Assembly: GCA_964405465.1 (NCBI GenBank)
Contig: CAYONZ010000015.1
Coordinates: forward strand, 7,871-71,870
Source of the DNA: CAYONZ01 sp964405465
GTDB taxonomy: Bacteria; Bdellovibrionota; Bdellovibrionia; Bdellovibrionales; JAMPXM01
Length of the DNA stretch: 64,000 nucleotides
Direction of reading: 5' to 3'
Each line of letters begins with the position of its first letter. Within the stretch, counting starts at the first letter, position 1. The notes under the pieces were generated by a model, which was not told where the DNA came from, ran no database searches, and saw nothing but the letters and a program-made list of their open reading frames with translations. A program made the translations under genes and the position numbers. Below, piece by piece: positions 7,914-17,403 of this stretch.

Positions 7914-9752
7914 TTAATCCAGGCTCGCACGGTAACGAGCTTGCTTACCCTTTCCCATTTGGAAAATTTTCTTTTGGTTCTTTAAAAGTTGCAACTGCCG
8001 AGAGGCTGTCGCACGCGACACCGAAAAGGCGCGCTCAAAATCCAGTCTTGAAATCTCGTGTCGAGCAAGAATGAACTCTATCAATTCAGAACCAAGATCC
8101 ACTTTTTCTTTTGCGTTCGCTGAGATACTATCTCCATCCGATGTCCAATTTAATTCTTCGACGAATCTCTCGCGTGCATCCATTGGAAGGACCACCAGCC
8201 TTTGGGTGTCAATTTCGAAATGAAGTACGCCATGACTAAGACTGACTTTTTTCACAACCTGAGTGTAGGACTTAAAACGATTCAATAAATTGAAAATTCG
8301 ACGATAGTCCTCCTGATCTCCGAGATATTTTTTTTGTTCAAAAGTAAATTGATAAAACTCATCTAAACCAATTGGACTTCCGAATTCATTGGCTACCAAA
8401 AAAAATGCTCGACTCAATGGTTTCGATTTGCATGAAATCCCTTGGTATTCGATTATCGAACTTCCCATCGAAATGAAGATTTGATCCCGTTCCTGCACGG
8501 CGCTTTTGCTCACCAAAAAACGATGGAGGTCAAACAACGGATGGCTCGGATCAAGTGTGGATTTCAGCAAATCAGCCAGCAGAAGTTGATTGGAACCAAA
8601 GAGAGAGTGATTCTCAAGTGGTCGTAAAAATTTCTGCCCAACCCAACGATCTTTCAAGTGTTGAATCAAAAGATACTCAAATTCATATAGCGGAAAAAGT
8701 TGCCGATTTAAAACGCCCAATTGAGAAACCAAAGAATCAACAATTGCCGATACCTTGGGAGAAACCAATGCCAACCAATGGAGCGCGTTGGCCACCAGAA
8801 CACGATCCTCAGATGACATTGATCGAGACTGCCGCGGAAGGTCTAAGTTGCGTAATACCATCATCCACATTGAACAAGGGACTCGATGTGGGTCCACCAG
8901 CCAATTCCAAACCCAAAGATAAAATCGATCACATAAAAGTGGGAGATAAGGATTAATAAAGTCACGTTCATCCACAATAAAATTAATTGTGTTCTGTTTG
9001 AATACTTTAAAAGTTGCAATTTTGTCATTTAGAGTAAAATTATCAATACCACTTTGCCTATTAAATTTTGGTGCACCAGTCGCGACAAAAGGCAGTGAGC
9101 AAACCCACGAGGCATAGCCAACATATCCTCTTTGCTGATCGAACTCCGTTATTGAAGCAACCAAACTCGAAAATTCACCTGAGCGGAATAGAATTCTTTG
9201 CTTGAATTCTGCAAAACCATAGTAGGCCAACGGTACCAAAGACCGATTTTTTTCTTTGCTAAAAAAATTTGTTAATTGGTCTTCTGTTTCTTTGTTTCGC
9301 ATGCCTAGACTTTCACAGACACCAAGTAAATTGACCTGGGCTGATATCCGACACCAATCGTCTTGCGCATGCCCTACCGCTCGAAGGCACAGATCTAACG
9401 CTAAGGAAAGATCAAGTTTCTGTAATGCCTGACATGAACCTTCGAAAAGAAAAAAGAAATCATACTCAAGCTCCGACTTGGACATGAAGTCTTTTATGGC
9501 CTCATAGAGACGATAAGCTTTTGGTAGGTTCTGCTCACGTCTTGCTACCCATGCACGAAGTAAAATTGAGTGGGCAATATTTCGGCGAAATACAAACGGC
9601 TGGTTCTGAATATCAAACGCCGAAACATTCAACATATATTGATGTTCGAATTTCTCAAGGCACTGGAGAGCAAATACGAAATCTTGTTCAAACCTCGCCT
9701 GCCATGCTGTGCGAACAAGTGTGTCCATTTCGATGTCATCACTGTAACTCAT
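7914..9752 (-). CDS. large protein with TPR-like helices and C-terminal winged-helix region
   Basis: A 612-aa protein of unknown family. The first 300 residues are dense amphipathic helices, with repeated short units resembling tetratricopeptide or transcription-regulator helical repeats (AYRLYEAIKDF, ALDLCLRAVGHAQDDW). The last 65 residues read as a winged helix-turn-helix: IEFILARHEISRLDFERAF then SVSRATASRQLQLLKNQKK and a basic tail KGKQARYRASL. A DNA-binding regulator or transposon-style HTH fused to a helical sensor is therefore plausible. ATG 9752 has GAGGG upstream; ATG 9728 is possible. It stands alone, convergent with menG and divergent from the O-methyltransferase, which might be its target. 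Function is not assigned. Confidence 0.65.
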   Translation of the reverse strand: MSYSDDIEMDTLVRTAWQARFEQDFVFALQCLEKFEHQYMLNVSAFDIQNQPFVFRRNIAHSILLRAWVARREQNLPKAYRLYEAIKDFMSKSELEYDFFFLFEGSCQALQKLDLSLALDLCLRAVGHAQDDWCRISAQVNLLGVCESLGMRNKETEDQLTNFFSKEKNRSLVPLAYYGFAEFKQRILFRSGEFSSLVASITEFDQQRGYVGYASWVCSLPFVATGAPKFNRQSGIDNFTLNDKIATFKVFKQNTINFIVDERDFINPYLPLLCDRFYLWVWNWLVDPHRVPCSMWMMVLRNLDLPRQSRSMSSEDRVLVANALHWLALVSPKVSAIVDSLVSQLGVLNRQLFPLYEFEYLLIQHLKDRWVGQKFLRPLENHSLFGSNQLLLADLLKSTLDPSHPLFDLHRFLVSKSAVQERDQIFISMGSSIIEYQGISCKSKPLSRAFFLVANEFGSPIGLDEFYQFTFEQKKYLGDQEDYRRIFNLLNRFKSYTQVVKKVSLSHGVLHFEIDTQRLVVLPMDARERFVEELNWTSDGDSISANAKEKVDLGSELIEFILARHEISRLDFERAFSVSRATASRQLQLLKNQKKIFQMGKGKQARYRASLD

Positions 9753-9899
9753 GTGCCCTCACATTCGACTCATTTGCTACTCAAATAATAATAGACCCCA
9801 GTTTCAAGAAAAAAGGCAAGTCGATATAGTTTGATTTGCCCTCGATCAGCACTTTGAATGCCAGACAATTTACAGCTCAATAGAAAAAGGAGATTCAAG

Positions 9900-10949
9900 A
9901 TGAATGCACAGCCCTTACAATACGATTTCGATTATGAAAGACTCATTCTGATCTGCGGTGGACACATTTTTTTTCAAACAGTTGCTGCCGCGGTCGAACT
10001 CGAACTATTTGATAAAATTGAGGTGAGAAAAACGGCAACCATGGAAGAACTTGCCAGTGATCTTAAACTTCAGAGTAAGCCAGTCCGAATATTGTTGTTA
10101 GGTTTGAGTTCGCTTAAGCTTGTGGAAAAAAAAGGCCATCTTTATGAAAATAGTCCTTTGGCAAAAATGTTTTTGTTAAAAGGCAGCCCTCGTACACTGG
10201 TGAATTTAATCAAGTGGCAACACCACATCAATTACAAGGCCATGTTCCACTTCACCGAAGCACTTATCGCCAACGATAACGTTGGCCTCAAAGAATTTTC
10301 AGGTTCCGAAAAAACTCTCTATGAAAGACTTGTACACACACCGCATCTCGAAAAAATATTTCAAGATGCAATGAAGGACATATCAGACCAGTCAAATTCT
10401 GCCTTTGCAAAATCGGTCAACTTAAACGGAGTCAAACATTTGATTGATGTTGGTGGCGGAAATGGAACAAACATTGTGAATCTGGCCAAGATTCACCCCA
10501 ACACCAAATTCTCTATTTTTGATTCACCTAGTGTTTGCGAAGAGGCCAAAAGAAATTTTGCGAATTTTCCTGAACTGAGTGGGCGACTTGGAACCTTTGT
10601 GGGAAACTGCTTTGAGAATGAATTTCCGAGCGAAGCAGATTGCATTTTGTTTTGCCACTTTTTCACCATTTGGAGCGAAAACGAAAACCTCACTCTTCTT
10701 AAAAAGTGTTTCAATTCGTTGAAGTCTGGAGGTCGCGCCATGATTTTCAATATGATGCAATTTGATTCAGAGGATGGTCCGCTAACTGCAGCGATGGGAT
10801 CTCCCTATTTTTTAACTTTGGCGACGGGTAAAGGGATGCTTTATACCAGAAATGAATATATGAAATGGTTTCGTGAGGCTGGTTTTGTTGATGTCACAAT
10901 ACAAGAACTGCCAACTGACCATGCCCTAATCTATGGATTCAAGCCTTAG
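9900..10949 (+). CDS. SAM-dependent O-methyltransferase (plant/polyketide OMT-like)
   Basis: A 349-aa protein with the two-part build of family-2 O-methyltransferases. An N-terminal helical dimerisation domain (residues about 15-95, FFQTVAAAVELELFD and a winged-helix LASDLKLQSKPVRILL) precedes a Rossmann SAM domain with motif I LIDVGGGNGTN, a motif II acidic residue in FSIFDSPSV, and the C-terminal SLKSGGRAMIFN. Relatives methylate phenolic or polyketide hydroxyls. ATG 9900 is chosen over 9858 because AAGGAG sits seven bases upstream. Its 3' end overlaps the convergent adenylation gene by 24 bp. Together the two might modify an aromatic acid, but no carrier protein or synthase is nearby. Confidence 0.8.
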   Translation: MNAQPLQYDFDYERLILICGGHIFFQTVAAAVELELFDKIEVRKTATMEELASDLKLQSKPVRILLLGLSSLKLVEKKGHLYENSPLAKMFLLKGSPRTLVNLIKWQHHINYKAMFHFTEALIANDNVGLKEFSGSEKTLYERLVHTPHLEKIFQDAMKDISDQSNSAFAKSVNLNGVKHLIDVGGGNGTNIVNLAKIHPNTKFSIFDSPSVCEEAKRNFANFPELSGRLGTFVGNCFENEFPSEADCILFCHFFTIWSENENLTLLKKCFNSLKSGGRAMIFNMMQFDSEDGPLTAAMGSPYFLTLATGKGMLYTRNEYMKWFREAGFVDVTIQELPTDHALIYGFKP

Positions 10950-12536
10950 TTTTTTTGCAAGTGCCACTCTATCTAGCTTGCCATTTGCATTGATAGGTCG
11001 CTCGAAGACGATATGCACCTGTTTGGGGACCAATGTTCCGGCGAGATGTTTGGCACATTCTAGTATGGCGGCCTCTTTTTGTAGTTGAGTTATAGGTCTA
11101 AACACCACGGCCAATAGGCTTATGACATGGCCATCAATATCTTTCTGCCCAGGCAAAACAACCACTTCTTGTCCATCCAGTGCGCGTGAAAAATGCGTCT
11201 CAACCTCTTCAAGACAAACCCGTTGCCCAGCGACTTTCACCTGCAAATCTGACCGACCCACAAAAAAGTATTCACCATTATCCAGGCATCTGGCTAGGTC
11301 ACCTGTTTTGAACCAACGCACCTGATCTAATTCGAAAAATTTATCTTTACTCAACTCAGACTTCTTTAAATACCCACGAACCACCTGGGAACCGCCTATC
11401 CATATTTCCCCAACTTCTCCCGGCATGACCTTGCAACCTTCCTGATCGCGCAAATCAATTTGTACATTTGCATATGGTTTCCCTAGTGAAATCATGAGGA
11501 AAGATTGATCCTCGGCGAAATCCTGTGGCAGAGCTTTTGAAATTGGTACTGAGATAGATTCGACTTGCTTTAGATCTACTATCTTTCGCATCACACTAAT
11601 CGTGGTCTCTGCTGGGCCATACAGATTTTCAATTCGAGAAATGGGCGCGATGCGATGCCACTCACGCACAAGGCTTAGAGACAACGATTCCCCAATAAAC
11701 GTGGTCAATCGAATATTGCCGAAACTACCATCTAAAATGGTTCGAATTGATAAACACAATCGTGCCATCGAGGGCGATGAATTCCAAATGGTGACTCGCT
11801 CGCGACCCACAAAATCAATAATGTTTACCATATCAAAAGAAGTAAATGGACACAGGCAGGCCCCTTTGGTCCATGCCCAAAGCAAATCTCCAATTGATGG
11901 GTCAAAACTCAACTCAAATACTTGAGCAATACGATCGCTTGGATTGATGTCATAGAGCCCCTGGATGTTTTCATAATAGGTCTGTAGATTGAACTGTGAG
12001 ACTGGAATTCCTTTAGGCACGCCAGTTGTTCCAGATGTAAAGATAATATAAGCCAACGACAAAGGCATAAAACCTATTTCTGCCGTTAAAAGATCAGTCA
12101 ATTTGGCACGAGATTTTTCTTTTGCGGGACCTTGAAAATTGAACTCCGCAAACTGAGGTGGATGACTCCATTTACGCGCAAGCAGATCTTGCGCAACTGA
12201 CTTCCCAACACGGTCAAAGATCACAAATTTTAGATCTGCCTCCGCAATAATGGTAGCCGTTTTTTCTACCGGCCACCGTGGGTTAAGAGGCACAAAGGAA
12301 ATTCCCAAAGCCCAACACGACACCATCGCTGCATAAGATGTCTCGGTTTTTTGAGTCAAAATTCCTATGGCGTTTTGCTCTGACTTTCGAAAAATTTCAT
12401 ACAGTTCGCCACAAATTCTATCAATCTCGCGAAATGTGAGGCGCACTTGTTTTTTTTGAATTTGATCGAAATAGGAAACTGCGGTTTGGTCAGGGAACAA
12501 GCGAAATGCCATCAAAATATCGTCTAGATATCTCAA
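10926..12536 (-). CDS. stand-alone adenylation (AMP-forming acyl/amino-acid ligase) enzyme
   Basis: ANL-superfamily enzyme of 536 aa that adenylates a carboxylate. The A3 P-loop is IIFTSGTTGVPKG, A5 is NLYGPAETT, A7 is WFKTGDLAR, A8 is FFVGRSDLQVKVAGQRV, and the catalytic A10 lysine is in NANGKLDR. The pattern is closest to NRPS A domains and DltA-like ligases, but no carrier or condensation domain is attached. The TTG at 12536 has GAGGGG upstream and overlaps the stop of the aroK/D/E fusion (TTGA), so it is third in the aroB operon. Substrate is unknown; an aromatic acid from the shikimate route is a reasonable guess from context only. Confidence 0.8.
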   Translation of the reverse strand: MRYLDDILMAFRLFPDQTAVSYFDQIQKKQVRLTFREIDRICGELYEIFRKSEQNAIGILTQKTETSYAAMVSCWALGISFVPLNPRWPVEKTATIIAEADLKFVIFDRVGKSVAQDLLARKWSHPPQFAEFNFQGPAKEKSRAKLTDLLTAEIGFMPLSLAYIIFTSGTTGVPKGIPVSQFNLQTYYENIQGLYDINPSDRIAQVFELSFDPSIGDLLWAWTKGACLCPFTSFDMVNIIDFVGRERVTIWNSSPSMARLCLSIRTILDGSFGNIRLTTFIGESLSLSLVREWHRIAPISRIENLYGPAETTISVMRKIVDLKQVESISVPISKALPQDFAEDQSFLMISLGKPYANVQIDLRDQEGCKVMPGEVGEIWIGGSQVVRGYLKKSELSKDKFFELDQVRWFKTGDLARCLDNGEYFFVGRSDLQVKVAGQRVCLEEVETHFSRALDGQEVVVLPGQKDIDGHVISLLAVVFRPITQLQKEAAILECAKHLAGTLVPKQVHIVFERPINANGKLDRVALAKKLRLESID

Positions 12537-14380
12537 AGCCGCCCCTCGCGCTCCATCTTTTGCCAGAATTCTCTCTGCCCCAACGCCTGTGCTTTGAACA
12601 TTTTAATTCCAGAAACATAACGTGAACCAGTCTTTTGAGCGTATTCTAATCCGGGTGAATCTTCTGCATAATTTAAATCGAAAATCACATCTGGCTTCCA
12701 ACTCGGATCTGGCCAAATATTGGATTTTTCAAACTGCGCTCGTCCAACCCCCCAAATAAGTAAACGTGGAAATTCACATGGAAGTTCATTGTTTCGGGGC
12801 AGACCAGACTGAGCAGAATACGAGGACGCCGCAGGAAACACCCGCCGAATCACCTCTAGTGTTCCTCCGCCACCCCAAATGACAACTTGCTCGAGAGACA
12901 AGAGCTGCTCTTCTTCCGCCGAATAGCTAAGCCCAAACAAATCCGTATTGGTTGAAAGCCAGGACTTTTTCTGCTGACTCCACACTAATGTATTCGAGGC
13001 CCCAAGTTCCTGGGTAATGGAGTCATAAACTATGCTCGAATCAAAACAGATTGTCTTGAGTGGCGACGTGACTGCGGCCCACTTGAGTCCGAGTGAACCC
13101 AAAAATTCCAAGGCTCCGTTTTTCCATTCCTGTTCAGTCATACGAATGGAAAAAACAGGTGCACCAAGTTTTTTAAAAAATTCAAACTGTTCTGCAGGAG
13201 TCCGGCTATGTGCCACTGGATCCCCCAAAATGGCTGCAAAACACATGGCATTGGCCATTTTTTTTCGACGAGTCCATTCAATAAGTGTTGGTTGATCAAT
13301 TGCCGATCCGTCGCCCTCACGCCAAAACTGCAAAGGTGACCTCGTACTCATCCAAAGCCGGTACCACTTCCATCGACCATCGGTAGACATCGGTAAAAAG
13401 CTGCGATTTGCAGGGTCTTGTCGAACCCAGTTATGTACTTCTTCCAGTTCCCTAAAGTCATCGATCATCAGCGCAAGTTTGATTGTCGATTTTGGCAGAC
13501 CAGGTGAGACAGCGTTCAGATTCTCAAGTGTTTCAGTCAACGATCCAGATTTTGTGTGCAGTGACAGAACTGTAGGAGCGAGGTCTTTTGTTGGCAAACC
13601 CCGCTCGAGAGGCCAATCAAAATTAAGTTTGTATTTTCTGATCAGACCGAGTGACCTGTCCGTTTCACTTTGGTTCCTCAAGCTAAACAAAATTTGTCTA
13701 CCGAATCCCCACTCCTCACAGAGAATTTTTAGCGTGAGTTGAAGATTCTCAAATGAAAGTAAGTCGTCCCGTAACTCCAGCCACTTAACTCCCCTTTGGA
13801 TTTGCCGTTGTAGCCAAATTCGATCATTGTATCGAGAACCAGGAACGGTAACGGCACCACCGACCTGTTGAATGTCCCCCAGTAACCATTCTCGTTCCTC
13901 ATCATTAATGAAATCAAATCCTTCTTGTGTTTCCAGAATCTGATCTGCCATCTGCATATATCTTTTGGTGCGAGTATCAACCCGCTGCAAATACTCTTCC
14001 AAAGGACCAAGACCTGCAGTCAATCTTGGTCGATTCAAAAACACTCTTCCTTTAGTGTCAGTGGGTCTCTTTACCCACAAATACTCCCAACCCGATTTCT
14101 TTGGGCCCTCGAACCCACCGCCCAACGATACAAAACAGTCCTCAGTTCTCTTGGAAAGTTCTCGATCAAGACGATCGAAATGGCTTTGTTCAAGCTGACG
14201 AAATGCCGACTCACCTTTCGTCGAAAAAATTTCTGCTACGCTGATGCCTTCTGCTTTTGCGATCTCTTGATCCAAATCGAAAAAACTGGCTGCCCGTCCT
14301 GCACGCTCATAATAAAACTTGGCCCTCTCTAGAAAACTAGTTTTTCCAGTTCCTCGGTGGCCAATAATCGCATATTTCAC
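12533..14380 (-). CDS. trifunctional shikimate kinase / type I 3-dehydroquinate dehydratase / shikimate dehydrogenase
   Basis: A 615-aa fusion of three shikimate-pathway enzymes. Residues 1-160 are shikimate kinase: P-loop GHRGTGKT at 7-14, FFDLDQE with the substrate Asp, and SLGGG at 85-89. Residues about 165-370 match type I dehydroquinase: ELRDD (E202, R204, D206), Schiff-base partner His275 in LSLHT, Lys301 in TIKLAL, Arg341, and Ser359 with Gln363 at the usual spacing of four. Residues 383-615 match shikimate dehydrogenase: GDPVAHSRTP, AVTSPLK with Lys442, ASNTLVW and NTDLFG with Asp480. The NADP loop is a degenerate IWGGGGTL. The GTG start at 14380 overlaps the aroB stop (GTGA). Active-site residues of all three parts look intact. 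Confidence 0.88.
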   Translation of the reverse strand: MKYAIIGHRGTGKTSFLERAKFYYERAGRAASFFDLDQEIAKAEGISVAEIFSTKGESAFRQLEQSHFDRLDRELSKRTEDCFVSLGGGFEGPKKSGWEYLWVKRPTDTKGRVFLNRPRLTAGLGPLEEYLQRVDTRTKRYMQMADQILETQEGFDFINDEEREWLLGDIQQVGGAVTVPGSRYNDRIWLQRQIQRGVKWLELRDDLLSFENLQLTLKILCEEWGFGRQILFSLRNQSETDRSLGLIRKYKLNFDWPLERGLPTKDLAPTVLSLHTKSGSLTETLENLNAVSPGLPKSTIKLALMIDDFRELEEVHNWVRQDPANRSFLPMSTDGRWKWYRLWMSTRSPLQFWREGDGSAIDQPTLIEWTRRKKMANAMCFAAILGDPVAHSRTPAEQFEFFKKLGAPVFSIRMTEQEWKNGALEFLGSLGLKWAAVTSPLKTICFDSSIVYDSITQELGASNTLVWSQQKKSWLSTNTDLFGLSYSAEEEQLLSLEQVVIWGGGGTLEVIRRVFPAASSYSAQSGLPRNNELPCEFPRLLIWGVGRAQFEKSNIWPDPSWKPDVIFDLNYAEDSPGLEYAQKTGSRYVSGIKMFKAQALGQREFWQKMEREGRL

Positions 14381-15435
14381 TTCATCCAGCCTTGGGCACG
14401 AGCCTCAACAATGACTTCGGCGACACGGACTTTCTCACGTTTGACCTTGCCCCACCCATGCACAAAAAGAAATGTAACTGTGTCTCCCCTTTTTGTGTCA
14501 CCTTTTTCACGTTTTTTATCCTTAAGCAAAAGGTTCTGAACGCGTTTTTCAGTAAGTGCTTTTTGATTCCATTGCGAATCAACATTCCAACTCGCAAAAC
14601 CGCAGACGTCTTCTAGCAAAATCAGAAAATCAAAAAGTTCATGCTCTTTAATATATTTTTTTTCAAAGCTCCAATTGAGCGCGAAAAAAGTTCCTTGAGC
14701 AACTGCCATCCCATGCGCAACCCCTAACTCTGCCTCAAGTACATGACCAAAAGTGTGCCCAAGATTTAGAATCTGACGAACACCTGTTTTTTCATAAGGA
14801 TCGCGATTAACAACTCGATACTTTGAATCGATAGCAGACTTTAGTGTTTTCCAAATCATTTCAGCAGGCGCCATTCCCTCACGCATTTTTTTGCGCCAAG
14901 GTCCACCATCGATAATTGCAATTTTAGCCAGTTCACCTAAAGCCTCAAGGGCACGCGCTTCAGGCTGGTTTTTTAAAAAATCGTAGCAAATCACAATCTC
15001 TTTTGCAGGATAAAACGTGCCTATTTGATTCTTTGCACTGGCCACATTCATAGCAGTCTTCCCGCCATGAGAAGAATCGACGGCCGCCAGCCAAGTGGTT
15101 GGCACATGAATGAGTCCAACACCACGCTTAAGAATACTTGCTACAAAGCCAGCAAAATCACCTACCGAACCTCCGCCAGCCGCAACCACAGTGAGCTCTC
15201 TTGAGTTCAGATGCGCAACTTTCTCAATAATTTTAGCAATGTGAACAGGAAAGCCGTTAATGTCCTTCAGAGATTCACCAGCTTCAACACCATATGTACA
15301 AGTGAAACCTTTCATCCATGAACGAAAACTTGGCGATACTTTTCCAAGATGCTTGTCATAAATAAGAATTGTTTGTTCGCCAAATCGAGAAGGTTTGAGA
15401 ATTTTTCTAGTAAATGTAATTTTTGATTTTTTCAT
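14377..15435 (-). CDS. aroB: 3-dehydroquinate synthase
   Basis: NAD- and zinc-dependent enzyme of about 352 aa that makes 3-dehydroquinate from DAHP. Diagnostic segments are AAGGGSVGDFAGFVAS (NAD loop), VPTTWLAAVDSSHGGKTAMN, EALGELAKIAII with the metal Glu, and NLGHTFGHVLE followed by AHGMAVAQG with metal His residues. The C-terminal KDKKREKGDTKR tail is the usual basic KxD stretch. Two starts are possible, ATG 15435 and GTG 15462, neither with a strong ribosome-binding site. It is first in an operon whose next gene supplies the following three enzyme activities, so the product is handed directly to the next protein. Confidence 0.93.
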   Translation of the reverse strand: MKKSKITFTRKILKPSRFGEQTILIYDKHLGKVSPSFRSWMKGFTCTYGVEAGESLKDINGFPVHIAKIIEKVAHLNSRELTVVAAGGGSVGDFAGFVASILKRGVGLIHVPTTWLAAVDSSHGGKTAMNVASAKNQIGTFYPAKEIVICYDFLKNQPEARALEALGELAKIAIIDGGPWRKKMREGMAPAEMIWKTLKSAIDSKYRVVNRDPYEKTGVRQILNLGHTFGHVLEAELGVAHGMAVAQGTFFALNWSFEKKYIKEHELFDFLILLEDVCGFASWNVDSQWNQKALTEKRVQNLLLKDKKREKGDTKRGDTVTFLFVHGWGKVKREKVRVAEVIVEARAQGWMK

Positions 15436-15497
15436 AGTTTCTATTATAGGCTCGATGCCCACAACAGAGAAGACCTAAATAAACTCTTGTATTGAGT

Positions 15498-16379
15498 TTA
15501 GGACCGATTTTTAAGTCTTGGATCAAGTGCATCGCGAAGACCATCGCCTAAAAGATTGAAAGCAATGACTACCATCAAGATACAAAGTCCAGGTAGTGTC
15601 ACCAGCCAAGGAGAGGTCTCGATAAAAGACCTGGCATCGGCTAGCATTACGCCCCACTCAGGAGTGGGTGCCTGTGCACCAAGACCCAAGAAACCGAGTG
15701 CCGCAACACTCAATATACCATCACTAAAACCAAGAGCCATTTGCACAAGAATCGGCCCTAAACAATTTGGCAGTATGGTCAACACGGCCAAGCGAAAGTC
15801 GGTGGCACCAAACGAGCGTGAGGCTTGGACATAAGCTTTTTCTTTCTCAGCCAAAACGCTTGCTCTCACCAAACGAACAAACGAGGGGATTAATGTGACC
15901 GAGACTGCCAAAAGAGCATTTACAAAACTCTGTCCTAATACCGCAACAACAACAATCGAAAGTAAAATACTCGGAAGCGACATCAAAATATCGGTCAAAC
16001 GTGAAATGACAGCGTCGATTCGCCCTTCGCGAAAACCAGCCCAAAGTCCCAGGGAGACGCCGACGGCACCAGAAAGCAGCACCACTACAAATCCAGCGAG
16101 CAGAGATACTCTTGCCCCGTAAATTAGCCTCGACAGGAGATCGCGACCGACATCATCTGTTCCCAGAAGAAAACGTGTATTGCTATTAGGGGCCTGTAGC
16201 TCTGGGCTCAATGTGCTTGACCAAATTGGATTGAGTTTCAATTGCCCATCAAAAATTTCGGTCGGATCATGAGGAGCCAAAATTGGAGCCAATAGAGCAA
16301 CTATCACAAAAAACAAAACCACTCCAAGACCCAGGAGTGCTGCCCGATTTCTTTTTAAAAGATTCCAAAATACCACCAT
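15498..16379 (-). CDS. dppC: dipeptide/oligopeptide ABC transporter permease, DppC type
   Basis: Inner-membrane permease of 293 aa with about six hydrophobic segments. The N-terminal helix followed by LLAPILAPHDPTE is typical of DppC/OppC, as is FLLGTDDVGRDLLSRLIYGAR. The EAA loop that contacts the ATPase reads YVQASRSFGATDFRLAVLTILPN. The ATG at 16379 is chosen; one codon earlier is a TTG. It is the third gene of dppA-dppB-dppC; no dppD or dppF ATPase genes are within the window, so the ATPases must be encoded elsewhere. Nickel or glutathione uptake are possible alternatives because these permeases are hard to separate by sequence. Confidence 0.88.
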   Translation of the reverse strand: MVVFWNLLKRNRAALLGLGVVLFFVIVALLAPILAPHDPTEIFDGQLKLNPIWSSTLSPELQAPNSNTRFLLGTDDVGRDLLSRLIYGARVSLLAGFVVVLLSGAVGVSLGLWAGFREGRIDAVISRLTDILMSLPSILLSIVVVAVLGQSFVNALLAVSVTLIPSFVRLVRASVLAEKEKAYVQASRSFGATDFRLAVLTILPNCLGPILVQMALGFSDGILSVAALGFLGLGAQAPTPEWGVMLADARSFIETSPWLVTLPGLCILMVVIAFNLLGDGLRDALDPRLKNRS

Positions 16380-16389
16380 CAAAATATTC

Positions 16390-17403
16390 TCACAGTTTTG
16401 CTCGCATTTGTGGATTCACCCAAAAATAGGCGACGTCGACCAAAAGATTCGTCAATACGACAAGCAGGGCAATCAACAACACACCCCCCTGAATAACAGG
16501 GTAATCACGGGACAAGACACTTTGCACGATCCACTTTCCGATTCCTGGCCAAGAAAATAATGTTTCGGTTAAAACGGCTCCCGTCAAAAGACTCCCCAAT
16601 GTCAAACCAATCACCGTTACGATAGGAATGAGTGCATTTCGTAAAGCATGTACAAAATAAACACGCCAACTCGCAACGCCCTTTGCTTTTGCCGTTCGAA
16701 TATAATCTTCATGTAAAACCTCAAGTAGGCTTGAGCGAGTCATTCGTGCTATCACGGCGAGAGGAATTGTTCCCAACACGATTGAGGGCAAAACCAAATG
16801 TGCAAGCGCACTTTTAAACGCAAGCCAAGCCTCATCACTTTTCCAAACATCGATTAACATCAAGCCCGACCATTGAGGTACATCGAATTCAGCTGCAATT
16901 CTCCCTGAAACCGGAGTCAGGCCGAGTTGGACCGAAAAAAACATAATCAATAGCAATCCCCACCAAAAAACTGGCATCGAAAATCCGACCAATGAACTTG
17001 TCATGACAAGATAGTCTGCAAGTTTATTGCGCCTCAAAGCTGCCCAAATGCCCAGAGGAATTCCAAAAATCACGGCAATTGCAAGCGCCACCGTCGACAA
17101 TTCGATCGTGGCAGGAAACCGATCAAGAAATTCTTCAGACACTGGACGTTTCGAAGATATAGATGTGCCAAGATCCCCGCGTATGGCCCCCCAAACAAAT
17201 TTTATGTATTGTTCAGGCAATGGGCGATCCAGCCCCATGGAAGCTTTCATTTCTTGGTAAGCTTGTTCAGATGAACCTCGCTCACCGAGCATCAAAAGCA
17301 CTGGGTCGCCAGGGATCATTCGAATCAAGAAGAACGACAATAGTGTGACACCAATTAATGTTGGAATACCCATGGCTAAACGGCGAACAATAAAAATCAG
17401 CAT
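16390..17403 (-). CDS. dppB: dipeptide/oligopeptide ABC transporter permease, DppB type
   Basis: Inner-membrane permease of 337 aa. The N-terminus MLIFIVRRLAMGIPTLIGV and the following LLSFFLIRMIPGDPV are the DppB/OppB signature; the EAA loop reads YIRTAKAKGVASWRVYFVHALRN, and the C-terminal ETLFSWPGIGKWI is also canonical. Its ATG overlaps the dppA stop codon by one base (TAATG), so translation is coupled to the binding protein. It pairs with DppC to form the pore. Length and topology are normal for the family. Confidence 0.92.
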   Translation of the reverse strand: MLIFIVRRLAMGIPTLIGVTLLSFFLIRMIPGDPVLLMLGERGSSEQAYQEMKASMGLDRPLPEQYIKFVWGAIRGDLGTSISSKRPVSEEFLDRFPATIELSTVALAIAVIFGIPLGIWAALRRNKLADYLVMTSSLVGFSMPVFWWGLLLIMFFSVQLGLTPVSGRIAAEFDVPQWSGLMLIDVWKSDEAWLAFKSALAHLVLPSIVLGTIPLAVIARMTRSSLLEVLHEDYIRTAKAKGVASWRVYFVHALRNALIPIVTVIGLTLGSLLTGAVLTETLFSWPGIGKWIVQSVLSRDYPVIQGGVLLIALLVVLTNLLVDVAYFWVNPQMRAKL

